Shown here piece after piece: positions 1 to 7,589 of a stretch of DNA of 64,000 nt; position 1 is the first letter of the stretch, and every line of letters begins with the position of its first letter. Both the position numbers and the translations under genes were made by a program. This stretch comes from CAZOWM01 sp964583615. GTDB taxonomy: Bacteria > Spirochaetota > B62-G9 > DRHN01. The stretch lies in contig CAZOWM010000011.1 of the NCBI GenBank assembly GCA_964583615.1, forward strand, positions 1-64,000, in the 5' to 3' direction. Under the pieces are notes generated by a model that had not been told where the DNA came from, searched no databases, and was given only the letters and a program-made list of their open reading frames with translations.

Positions 1-904
1 CGGAAGCCGCCTCCTCAGCCGTTGTTTCGGAAGCCGCCTTTTCTTCCTGCCTTGCTCCGGTTGCCTCCTCCGAACCCTCTTCATCCGTTTTCGGCTCTTT
101 CACGATTTCATCGGAGAGGTACCCATCTTCCACTATCTCCTCGGTTTCAACGGCTTCGGCTTTCTTTTCCTCTTCGGTCAGCGAGATGATCTTTGTCTCT
201 TCGGTAATTTCTATTCTGCCTGCCTCGTTCTGCCCCTCGATTACAGCGGAGGAGACAATCGATGCAAAGAGGTTGATCGCCCGGATCGCGTCATCATTGC
301 CGGGAATCGGATAGTCTATCCCCACCGGGTTGCAGTTGGTATCTACAATGGCGACGATCGGAATCTTCGCGCGCATCGCTTCAGCAACTGCGATTGCTTC
401 TTTCTTGGGATCGATGATGAATATCATGTCCGGAAGTGATTCGATATCCTTTATACCGCCAATGTTTTTTAAAAGTTTATCTTTTTCACGCTGAAGCTTG
501 ATCACTTCCTTTTTCGTCATGAAATCAAATGAGCCGTCGACTTCCATTCGTTCGATTCGCTTGAGGCGGTTGATACTGTTCCTGATGGTTGCAAAGTTCG
601 TGATCATCCCCCCAAGCCACCTGTTAGAAACGTACGGCATGTTGCAGCGCGTCGCTTCTTCGACAACGGCAGTCTGGGCCTGCTTTTTTGTACCGACAAA
701 GAGGATAATGCCGTTGTTCTTTGCAGCCTCTTTTATCGCGTTGTAGGTGATCTTGAGCTGAGCAATAGTTCTCTGAAGATCGATGATGTGGATTCCGTTT
801 CTCTCAGTGAAGATGTATGGCTTCATGTGAGGGTCCCACCGGCGGGTCTGATGCCCGAAGTGCACCCCAGCTTCAAGAAGCTCTTTCATAGTGACAATTC
901 CCAA
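1..904 (-). CDS. rpsB: 30S ribosomal protein S2, 3' end outside window
   Basis: Small-subunit protein S2. The N-terminus reads KELLEAGVHFGHQTRRWDP, followed by the family stretches FVGTKKQAQ, NRWLGGMITN and PIPGNDDAIRAINLF. I start it at the TTG at 904-902, because a GGGGG Shine-Dalgarno run at 911-915 sits 6 bases upstream and the resulting MGIVTMKELLEAG matches other S2 proteins; the ATG at 889 lies too far from that site. After the normal S2 core ends (about residue 230) the frame stays open to the window edge as a Glu/Ala-rich acidic tail of more than 60 residues. The stop codon is not in view. tsf would be expected next, outside the window. Confidence 0.96.
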   Translation of the reverse strand, partial: MGIVTMKELLEAGVHFGHQTRRWDPHMKPYIFTERNGIHIIDLQRTIAQLKITYNAIKEAAKNNGIILFVGTKKQAQTAVVEEATRCNMPYVSNRWLGGMITNFATIRNSINRLKRIERMEVDGSFDFMTKKEVIKLQREKDKLLKNIGGIKDIESLPDMIFIIDPKKEAIAVAEAMRAKIPIVAIVDTNCNPVGIDYPIPGNDDAIRAINLFASIVSSAVIEGQNEAGRIEITEETKIISLTEEEKKAEAVETEEIVEDGYLSDEIVKEPKTDEEGSEEATGARQEEKAASETTAEEAAS

Positions 905-1053
905 TTTTTACCCCCTTGTTATTGAATTTTTGTGATTTCTACCGGGAATTGGAGGGCCGTATGACGCACTTCGTTCATTTCTGCACGTGTTCGTGCTCTT
1001 TCTCAAACAGCCCGCCGCTGCCGGAAGATTGCGTGTAAACCTGATAGACCGGG

Positions 1054-1665
1054 TTACACGCGTCTGATGGGAAAATACTTCCCATCACTGGAAAAATAAT
1101 CGTACCTGCTGAGCAGACGGTACAACTCTTCAACGGGGAGCCCCATCACATTATAGAATGAGCCGACAATGCCCTCCACAAAGAGTGCCGCTTCTCCCTG
1201 AATCGCGTACGCTCCCGCTTTTCCCGACCACTCCTTCCCTTCGATATAGGAGCTGATCTGCTTTTCGCTCAGTCGACGGAAGCGAACGCTGGTACACGAA
1301 AAGGAGGAATATGAAGCACCGTCAGCCGCATTCAAGACAGTGATACCGGAGAACACCTGGTGCGTGTTTCCGCTCAGCATTCTCAGATACTTACCCGCGT
1401 CGTCCGCGTTTTTGGGCTGCCCGAGTACTCTCCTGTTGAAGCAGACAACGGTATCAGCGCCGAGCACAAGACCGCTTGAAAAATGAGTCGCTGCAGCCTG
1501 CGCTTTACGCCTCGAGATCAGCATTACAAGAGAACGGACTCTGCGCCTCTGACCGGAAAACCTGTTTTCATCCATCTCTTCGGAGAAGACGAGAAAGGGA
1601 ATCCTCAGCTGATCAAGGATTTGTCTCCTCCGTGGAGATTGAGAAGCAAGGATAAGTCTGTCCAT
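1054..1665 (-). CDS. maf: Maf-family nucleoside triphosphate pyrophosphatase
   Basis: House-cleaning pyrophosphatase of the Maf/HAM1 superfamily, which hydrolyses non-canonical or modified NTPs to the NMP. The N-terminal phosphate-binding motif ILASQSPRRRQIL, the central LGADTVVCF, the LSGNTHQVFSGITV motif and GKAGAYAIQG are all present, and 203 residues is normal. ATG 1665 is preceded by GGAGG. The next gene on the strand is rpsB, 149 bases on. A promoter (1747-1775) and a possible 13-codon leader reading frame (1675-1716) lie upstream. Whether it prefers dTTP/UTP or m7GTP cannot be settled by eye. Confidence 0.93.
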   Translation of the reverse strand: MDRLILASQSPRRRQILDQLRIPFLVFSEEMDENRFSGQRRRVRSLVMLISRRKAQAAATHFSSGLVLGADTVVCFNRRVLGQPKNADDAGKYLRMLSGNTHQVFSGITVLNAADGASYSSFSCTSVRFRRLSEKQISSYIEGKEWSGKAGAYAIQGEAALFVEGIVGSFYNVMGLPVEELYRLLSRYDYFSSDGKYFPIRRV

Positions 1666-1674
1666 TCCTCCATG

Positions 1675-1716
1675 TCAGGGAACACGAAACTCGCAGCATC
1701 CCTTGGCTGAAAACAC
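1675..1716 (-). CDS. possible 13-residue leader peptide upstream of maf
   Basis: A GTG codon at 1716-1714 preceded by GGAGGACGC opens a 13-codon frame (VFSAKGCCEFRVP) that ends in TGA at 1675, nine bases before the maf start and overlapping nothing. It lies in the leader expected from the promoter at 1747-1775. The strong Shine-Dalgarno is visible; translation is inferred, and a chance frame of this length is possible. Confidence 0.3.
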   Translation of the reverse strand: MFSAKGCCEFRVP

Positions 1717-1746
1717 GCGTCCTCCGAATCTTACGAAATTTTACAC

Positions 1747-1775
1747 AATGTACCTTCAACACTCCCTTCAGTCAA
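1747..1775 (-). promoter_or_regulatory. sigma70-type promoter for maf
   Basis: Read on the minus strand: TTGACT (1775-1770), 17-base spacer, TACATT (1752-1747). The start point would be near 1740, giving a leader of about 75 bases before the maf ATG. Confidence 0.6.
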
Positions 1776-1808
1776 GGTAATTAGCGCCGATATTCATATA
1801 TCAATTCG

Positions 1809-1837
1809 TTGAAAATATATTCAGATAGGTGTATACT
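1809..1837 (+). promoter_or_regulatory. sigma70-type promoter for upp
   Basis: TTGAAA (1809-1814), 17-base spacer, TATACT (1832-1837). The transcript would begin near 1844, about 35 bases ahead of the upp TTG start. It lies back to back with the maf promoter. Confidence 0.65.
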
Positions 1838-1878
1838 TAAATAAAGTAAATCAAAAATGCTACTGACGGGAAGAGCGA

Positions 1879-2505
1879 TTGGTAAAGGTTGAGGTGGTTG
1901 ACCACCCGCTCGCACAACATAAACTTACACTTTTGAGAAAGGAAGAAACGAGCCCGTGGGAATTCAGGAGAATTCTCGAGGAAGTCACCTATATCCTTTT
2001 TACGAAAGCAACAGAAGAGCTCTCTTTGACAAAGGTTCAAATAAAAACACCGTTGGAGAGCACAGAATCATATTTGCTGAAAAACAAGATAATCGTTGTT
2101 CCGATTCTGCGGGCTGGCCTGGGAATGCTCAATCCGATTCTCGCGCTCATCCCGGATATCAGGGTCGAGTTCGTCGGAGTGAAAAGAGACGAAACCAGCC
2201 TCAAACCGGAAGAGTATTATGCGCAGTTGCCCCGGATAGACCCGGATACCGTGAACATCGTGATCGATCCGATGCTGGCAACGGGCGGTTCAATGGTTCA
2301 TACGATTCATTGTTTGAGCGCGCAGGGGGCTCGAAATTTTATCGTTATTACGTTAATCACTACGCCCGAAGCAATCGATAATTTAAAGAAAGAGGAGGAA
2401 GACATACGTCTCTTCACCGCATCCGTGGACCGAGAGCTGAATCACAGGGGGTTCATTATGCCGGGTCTCGGTGATGCCGGTGACAGACTTTTCGGAACTT
2501 TTTAA
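1879..2505 (+). CDS. upp: uracil phosphoribosyltransferase
   Basis: Pyrimidine salvage enzyme converting uracil and PRPP to UMP and pyrophosphate. The type I PRTase PRPP loop is clear as DPMLATGGSM, the ILRAGLGM and FVGVKRDE motifs precede it, and the C-terminal uracil-binding GDAGDRLFGT is intact. Length (208) is normal. The start is a TTG, chosen because the next residues VKVEVVDHPLAQHKLTLLR are the standard Upp N-terminus and GGGAAG lies just upstream. It has its own promoter and is divergent from maf. Confidence 0.97.
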   Translation: MVKVEVVDHPLAQHKLTLLRKEETSPWEFRRILEEVTYILFTKATEELSLTKVQIKTPLESTESYLLKNKIIVVPILRAGLGMLNPILALIPDIRVEFVGVKRDETSLKPEEYYAQLPRIDPDTVNIVIDPMLATGGSMVHTIHCLSAQGARNFIVITLITTPEAIDNLKKEEEDIRLFTASVDRELNHRGFIMPGLGDAGDRLFGTF

Positions 2506-2558
2506 TTGGACGGCAGAGAGTACAGCTCACTATTCTCATTAACTTAGGGGCATGTTGT

Positions 2559-3797
2559 ATGGCAAATCAAGACCAAGTACAGCTCTCAATAATGCGTTTC
2601 AAGAAAAACTCCTATGTGAATGTTGAGGGAAAACAGGATGCAGGCAGGTTCTACATTCTGAAAGAGGGGCAGGTACAGATCTCCAAAGAAGCGGAGATTG
2701 TCGAGGAGGATACCGGGAACATCCTTTATCCGGGAGACTTCTTTGGTGTCGTATCCTGTATGAGCAACCACCCGAGCATAGAAACAGCAAAAGCCCTGAA
2801 AGACATTTCTGTCGTCTGTGTGTACAGAGAACAGTTCGGGCTCTTGATACAGAAACATTCTCCAGTGGCCATGAAGATCATCACCTCATTCAGCCACAAG
2901 CTGCGGTATTTCGATTCCGCGATTACTCGACTCTCTTTCAAGGGGAACGTCGAAGAAAATCCCATATACCTCTACAACATCGGTGATTACTATCTGAAAA
3001 AGAAGCAGTACAACCACGCGTTCTATGCGCTGAAAAAATACCTGCAGTACTCTCCGAACGGGGAGCATGTGCAGCAGGCCAAGCAGCTCATGGTGAAGAT
3101 TCAGCCCAATGTGAACGAGGAGATGTTCACACGGTCACAGCAGGGATTCAACAGACACTTCAGGGACAATGAAATTATTTGCTCAGAGCACGAGCCTGGT
3201 GAGGAGCTCTATATAATTCAGAAGGGGAAAATCAAGATCACAAAAATCGTCAATAACAACGAGGTGCTCCTTGCGGTTCTCAAACCAGGAGACATCTTCG
3301 GTGAAATGGCAATCCTGGAGAACAAGCCGCGCAATGCAACAGCCATATCATACGGAGAGGGTGAGCTTCTGTCGGTGAGCAAGAATAACTTCGAGATCAT
3401 GGTAAAAGCCAATCCCCAGCTCGGCACAAAACTCATAACCCTGCTCTCAGAGCGGATCTGGAAGGCGTACCGGCAGCTTGCAAACATTCTCATCAGCGAT
3501 CCACTGGGAAGGATGTTCGATATGCTTCTCACCGTGGTGGAAGAGCACAAGGTTCCCATTTCTCACAATGCGCGCTACTCCTTTGACTTCGGTCCCGAAG
3601 AACTGGTGAACATGGTCGGATTTCCTCAGGACAAGGGAGGCCTTCTGATACAGAAACTGTTCGAAAACAAGAAGTTCATCCTGCAGGATGGGAAAATCGC
3701 AGTCACAGACCTCGAAGAACTCGCCAAACAGGTTGATTTCTATAAAAAGATGGATATTCTTGACAGAAAAAGACAAAAAATGATATCGAAATCCTAG
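2559..3797 (+). CDS. tandem cyclic-nucleotide-binding domain protein with TPR
   Basis: Cytoplasmic signalling protein with two CNB domains. The first (about residues 10-115) has a degenerate phosphate cassette: PGDFFGVVSCMSN lacks the usual Glu and Arg. A single TPR-like helix pair follows (about 135-180). The second CNB (about 190-310) carries a canonical cassette, FGEMAILENKPRNAT at 247-261, with the expected Glu and Arg. The last 90 residues resemble the winged-helix region of Crp-type regulators, but I cannot see a clear recognition helix, so DNA binding is uncertain. The class III cyclase at 19252-20907 could supply its ligand (inference). The ATG has AGGGG upstream. Its stop codon shares bases with that of the opposing fapA gene. 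Confidence 0.85.
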   Translation: MANQDQVQLSIMRFKKNSYVNVEGKQDAGRFYILKEGQVQISKEAEIVEEDTGNILYPGDFFGVVSCMSNHPSIETAKALKDISVVCVYREQFGLLIQKHSPVAMKIITSFSHKLRYFDSAITRLSFKGNVEENPIYLYNIGDYYLKKKQYNHAFYALKKYLQYSPNGEHVQQAKQLMVKIQPNVNEEMFTRSQQGFNRHFRDNEIICSEHEPGEELYIIQKGKIKITKIVNNNEVLLAVLKPGDIFGEMAILENKPRNATAISYGEGELLSVSKNNFEIMVKANPQLGTKLITLLSERIWKAYRQLANILISDPLGRMFDMLLTVVEEHKVPISHNARYSFDFGPEELVNMVGFPQDKGGLLIQKLFENKKFILQDGKIAVTDLEELAKQVDFYKKMDILDRKRQKMISKS

Positions 3798-5557
3798 ATT
3801 TTCGAGTACATGACCTTTTCGTATTCCGGGTTGTAGTATATTCTCATCCGGGATTTCGTCTGCTCCGGTTCGTAAAAATTTCTTCCAAAATAGATTCTCA
3901 CTCCCGGGTAAAGCGTTTCAAATACATTGACTTCCGAATCATAGATCTGGTTGAATTTCACCAGATACTCCTGTTCCTTTTCATTTAGTTTTCCGATGGC
4001 AATCCCCAGAAGTGTCTTTTTCTTCCGTGCATCGATGAATATTTTTCTGTGTTTCTCCGGAAAGTTTCCCCACGCGGCCCGCACTTTCTCCAGTTTTTCC
4101 AGAAGGAGCACGATTTTCTTGTAGCCGTCCGCATATTTTCGTCTTTCCTGACTGAGCTCTCTGAGCTTATGTTCCATAAAAAAATCAGACCCGGCAAATA
4201 CCTCCATCTTGTGTTCTGAATCATTACCGAGTATTTTCACGTCTATTCCGTGCCGGGCCTTGAGTTCCCCCCCGATGATCTGCCCCTTTTCCTTCGTGCA
4301 TACTATCCTGTTCCCTGCGATAATTTTACAGTTCAGGGCGGCCCGGCGAATATTGACGTCTCCGCCTGCCCGGAGCACGGTATTTTCCGCAAACTTCACT
4401 GAAATATTGCCCCGTGCGCTCAATCTCCCTCTGCCTTTTCCCACAACACCGTTCATAACGGTTACATCCTCATCAGAGCTCAACAGTGCGCTTCCCACAT
4501 TCCCGTGCACGGTGATACTCTTCTTTGCTTTGATATGGTAGTTATCCTTTACATCTCCCCTGACCAGCACGATACCGTCGAAGTTTATGTTCCCGGTCTG
4601 CGGCCCAACGTCTCCATTGATTGTCAGGATCGGTTCTACAGACAGTCTTTTCCCCTCGGTCAGAAGCTGTCCGTTGATAAGAGAGTAATACCGGGTCGAG
4701 TCCTCCAGTTTTTCCTCTCTGATGTTGTCGCCGACGGAAATCTCCACGTCATGCCCGCGCTTTGCGAGTATGATTTCACCCTTTACGGTGTGGCCGTGCT
4801 TTTGTCCCTCGGTCGCTCTGGTCACCACTGCGATCAGCTGCCCTTTCTCCACGTTTGTAATCAAATCCTGCTCGTTGTAATTGACTGACCCGTCCTCACA
4901 GATCATGAACTTATTCCCGGAAGCGATCTTCACCTTTAACTCGATCTGCGCGTCTTTTCCGTCAACAGCTTCCTCGCCTTCCGCAATGAGCACATCGTTC
5001 ATGGCCATGCGGTCCGCTTCCGCTTTCTCGATCGCCCTGCGGATTTCTTCTTTTTTCACGCCGAATACGACTCCCTGCCTTTGGCATTCGGTAAGGACAT
5101 CTTCCACAGAGACCGGATCCGCGCCTCCGATCGGGGGAACCACATTCATAAACACGTGCATTTCATGATCAGAAACACGCACCTTGAACTGCCCGAACCT
5201 GTAGGTATGGCCGAGGATATACTGTGCTCCGGACTCATCCTGCAGCACCTCTACAATTCCATCCGTGTTCATGTAGTAGCAGGCTCCGCGGTCTACCCTG
5301 ATGTTCTCTCCAGAGATGAGCCGGGGCTCATACACCCGCGTGTAGGGAACGCTTTCACCGTATATGTTTTTCCCGTCTTTTCCGGTAGTTGCAGGTTTCA
5401 CCACCGCCACAAGATCACCCTTTTTCGCATAACCGGTGCGCGCGATCTCTTTTTTTCGTGCTTCTTCCTTCGCGCCTATTTTTCCGGGTTTCTTGGTTAC
5501 GGGAGGTTTCGGTTTCTCTTTTTTATTCTTTTTCTGAGAACGTATTCTGAGCTTCAT
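3794..5557 (-). CDS. FapA (DUF342) family protein, C-terminal portion
   Basis: FapA-type polymer-forming protein of 587 residues. A basic linker opens it (KKNKKEKPKPP), followed by the second half of a first FapA N-type repeat (GDLVAVVKPATTGKDGKNIYG), a complete second repeat (about residues 125-300, with GQLIAVVTRATEGQKHGHTV at the matching place), and a right-handed beta-helix region made of short repeats such as GDVKDNYHIKAKKSITVHGNVG (here split: GDVKDN, then ITVHGNVG), then a coiled-coil and a C-terminal cap. It lies in exactly the same reading frame as the gene at 5570-6232, separated only by TAG-AGC-GGG-AAA-ATA before its ATG. Only a weak GGGA precedes the ATG, so expression by coupling to the upstream gene or by read-through is likely. 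The family is implicated in cell-surface or cytoskeletal functions; its role here is unknown. Confidence 0.8.
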   Translation of the reverse strand: MKLRIRSQKKNKKEKPKPPVTKKPGKIGAKEEARKKEIARTGYAKKGDLVAVVKPATTGKDGKNIYGESVPYTRVYEPRLISGENIRVDRGACYYMNTDGIVEVLQDESGAQYILGHTYRFGQFKVRVSDHEMHVFMNVVPPIGGADPVSVEDVLTECQRQGVVFGVKKEEIRRAIEKAEADRMAMNDVLIAEGEEAVDGKDAQIELKVKIASGNKFMICEDGSVNYNEQDLITNVEKGQLIAVVTRATEGQKHGHTVKGEIILAKRGHDVEISVGDNIREEKLEDSTRYYSLINGQLLTEGKRLSVEPILTINGDVGPQTGNINFDGIVLVRGDVKDNYHIKAKKSITVHGNVGSALLSSDEDVTVMNGVVGKGRGRLSARGNISVKFAENTVLRAGGDVNIRRAALNCKIIAGNRIVCTKEKGQIIGGELKARHGIDVKILGNDSEHKMEVFAGSDFFMEHKLRELSQERRKYADGYKKIVLLLEKLEKVRAAWGNFPEKHRKIFIDARKKKTLLGIAIGKLNEKEQEYLVKFNQIYDSEVNVFETLYPGVRIYFGRNFYEPEQTKSRMRIYYNPEYEKVMYSKI

Positions 5558-5569
5558 TATTTTCCCGCT

Positions 5570-6232
5570 CTATTCCTCAACGCCGCCTCTGAGCGTTTCA
5601 TCGCTTTCATTGAATCGGTACTCAATCGACCCGTCCTTTCCCTCTTCAGGCTGCTTCCCCTGTGCAACAATGACCCCTGTTTTTTCATCCTTTGTCTGCT
5701 CAACACTCGCCACCAGTCGCTCAATCAGTTCGCTGTTCACACCGTACACTATCTTCATTGCGCAGATCTTTGCCATCACCGTATCAGCCCGAAGTGCTTT
5801 TCCGCCTCCAGATGAGGGGTGAAGGTCAAGAAGGAGACTCATCTTGTCCTCTGTCACATGCAATTCAAAGGATCCGTCCACACTCTCTTTCTGTTCTGTC
5901 CGCTGTGCGTCATTCCCCGTTTCAATTTCTGCAAGATGTGCCGTTTCCTCATCTTCCGCATCGACAAACCTGTACTCAACTGGAATGTCCGCTGCGGCGT
6001 CTGAATCTCTTGTTGTCAAAATGTCTTCCAGCCCGAGCTCTGTTTCGAGATTCTCGAGTTCTGAAAAATCGGTCGTATCGAGACGTTTTTTTACCGCTTC
6101 ATTCACGTCAATGTGCTCGAGGTCGGGAACGTACGCATTTTTCATTATATCGACGACCTGATCCTCGATGGCCTGTATATCGTAGCTTTGATGCCCTTTC
6201 ACAAACTGTTTCTTCTGCATGTTTTTATCCAT
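5570..6232 (-). CDS. FapA (DUF342) family protein, N-terminal portion ending in TAG
   Basis: The first 115 residues are acidic and unrecognised. From about residue 117 the sequence is the first half of a FapA N-type domain: a strand pair around MSLLLDLHPSSGGG, a helix followed by MKIVYGVNSELIE, then GVIVAQGKQPEEGKDGSIEY. The frame ends at TAG (5572-5570) in the middle of this domain; the other half follows after the stop, in the same frame, at the head of the next gene. ATG 6232 has GGGG about 8 bases upstream. This is either a genuine two-gene split or an interrupted single gene. Confidence 0.78.
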   Translation of the reverse strand: MDKNMQKKQFVKGHQSYDIQAIEDQVVDIMKNAYVPDLEHIDVNEAVKKRLDTTDFSELENLETELGLEDILTTRDSDAAADIPVEYRFVDAEDEETAHLAEIETGNDAQRTEQKESVDGSFELHVTEDKMSLLLDLHPSSGGGKALRADTVMAKICAMKIVYGVNSELIERLVASVEQTKDEKTGVIVAQGKQPEEGKDGSIEYRFNESDETLRGGVEE

Positions 6233-6252
6233 GAGTACCCCGTCTATTTAGA

Positions 6253-6280
6253 AGTATGTTCATGATGAATCGTTTGTCAA
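6253..6280 (-). promoter_or_regulatory. promoter for the fapA gene pair
   Basis: Minus strand: TTGACA (6280-6275), 16-base spacer, CATACT (6258-6253). The start point falls near 6246, about 14 bases before the ATG at 6232. Confidence 0.5.
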
Positions 6281-6305
6281 ATGGAATAAAAGGGTGAATG
6301 TAGAA

Positions 6306-6325
6306 TTTCATACACCGGTATGAAA
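6306..6325. repeat. 20-bp palindrome upstream of fapA
   Basis: TTTCATAC-ACCG-GTATGAAA is a perfect 8+8 inverted repeat with a 4-base centre, lying about 60-80 bases upstream of the predicted fapA start point. It has no T-run on either strand and so is not a terminator. Position and symmetry fit a dimeric regulator site. The rest of 6233-6731 is AT-rich and holds only the promoter above and the GNAT fossil below. Confidence 0.4.
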
Positions 6326-6550
6326 ATGAAACATTCACACATACATTGCACGAAAATTTTGAGAACTTCGGATAGGAGACGTTAGTGGATTCAATGTTTT
6401 TCACCAAAATAAGTGCTTTTCCCAAATATATTGAAAAACTCGAAGTTCAACCTAAAAAAAGCTAACGTGTAATATGCGATTTTTCTGTACCCTGTCATTA
6501 TGTACCACCGTACTTTAAAAGGTGTGGAACATTTCGAGCAAAACAAGTAA

Positions 6551-6604
6551 TATTGGAACAATGGATACGCAACTGAGGCGACAAAAACCATTATCGATTA
6601 CTGA
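6551..6604 (+). pseudogene. fragment of a GNAT (RimJ/RimL-type) acetyltransferase
   Basis: Between two stop codons the frame reads YWNNGYATEATKTIIDY. This matches the acetyl-CoA-binding motif A of RimJ/RimL-type GNAT proteins (yW..GYATEA...iidy). No continuation is visible on either side in any frame that I could follow. I read it as the remnant of a decayed gene; at 17 residues chance resemblance cannot be excluded. Confidence 0.4.
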
Positions 6605-6731
6605 TAAAGCCCCGTGACAACACGCTTAAGGGTAAGTGAGAGCCGAACAGTTCCGTCACCGATATCGGATTTGAGGCGGCTTGTTTCGATGGACATTGAA
6701 CTCCAAAAAAATAATGTTCGAGGTGTTTCCC

Positions 6732-7571
6732 ATGGAATTCAACCGCAAAGAAGCGGATGTCGTTGCAGAGATAAAACCGTTACAAGACCGCATCCCCGGC
6801 TTACATTTACATGATACTTACCAGGCCACAAGCACAGGGCCCCTCGTGCCAGGATGTGAAATATGCACGCGCATGAAGCACATGTCCTTTCAGCTTGGTT
6901 TTCGCTGCAACGCTGATTGCCCCTTCTGTTTTCTTCACACATACCAGGCAGACACACCCGACGAGGATGAGAAGTACAACCGGCAGGCACTTCTGAAAGA
7001 GTTCCACCGGCGCAAGGACGAATTAGAGGGTGTCTCTCTGACCGGCGGTGAGCCTCTTTTGCACCTCCCTGAACTGGAAGCGAGCGTATCCGAAATGCGG
7101 AGATACAGGCCCGGATTGCACTTCTGGGTATACACCAACGGCATCCTTGCTGATGATGAGCGCCTCGGTGTTCTCCAGGATCTCGGAATCGGGGAAATCC
7201 GGTTCAACCTCGCGGCGGTGAACTACAGCAGCAAGATACTGGAGAACCTCGAGCGGGCAAGAGGGATGTTCGAGTATGTTGTTGTGGAAGTACCGTCGTA
7301 TCCGAAGCAGAAAGATGAACTGATGGGATGTCTTGAAGAGCTGGAACGCATAGGGATAGATCAATTGAATTTGCAGGAACTTCTGGTGACAGATGCCAAC
7401 GTACACCGTCTCGAGGGAGAAGGATATCAATCGGGCTTTCTGTTTTTGAAAAAGTTTTTCCTCTACGGAAGCAGAAGAATGACATACGAGGTGATGCAGC
7501 ACTGCGTTGATAATGGATACTCGTTTACCGTCAATGACTGTTCGGCAAGTAGATTCGGCAGCAGGCAATGA
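6732..7571 (+). CDS. radical SAM protein of unknown function
   Basis: 279 residues with a radical SAM core. The cluster-binding motif is C59-x3-C63-x2-C66 (FRCNADCPFCF), preceded by an extra Cys pair, C42-x2-C45 (PGCEICTRM). The SAM-binding GGEP motif is present as LTGGEPLLH. The upstream GCxxC pair is typical of proteins described as related to pyruvate-formate-lyase activating enzyme (COG2108-like). There is no SPASM domain and no recognisable glycyl-radical partner nearby, so the substrate is unknown. I start at ATG 6732 because GAGGTG lies 6 bases upstream; an in-frame ATG at 6714 lacks a comparable site. It sits between a GNAT fossil and a transposase fossil, which suggests an accessory gene. 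Confidence 0.8.
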   Translation: MEFNRKEADVVAEIKPLQDRIPGLHLHDTYQATSTGPLVPGCEICTRMKHMSFQLGFRCNADCPFCFLHTYQADTPDEDEKYNRQALLKEFHRRKDELEGVSLTGGEPLLHLPELEASVSEMRRYRPGLHFWVYTNGILADDERLGVLQDLGIGEIRFNLAAVNYSSKILENLERARGMFEYVVVEVPSYPKQKDELMGCLEELERIGIDQLNLQELLVTDANVHRLEGEGYQSGFLFLKKFFLYGSRRMTYEVMQHCVDNGYSFTVNDCSASRFGSRQ

Positions 7572-7589
7572 AGGAAAATCAATCAAAAT

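Noticed and set aside
1..60. Repeated GGAAGCCGCC units at the left edge
   Set aside because: They encode the Glu/Ala-rich S2 tail; low-complexity coding, not a DNA repeat array.
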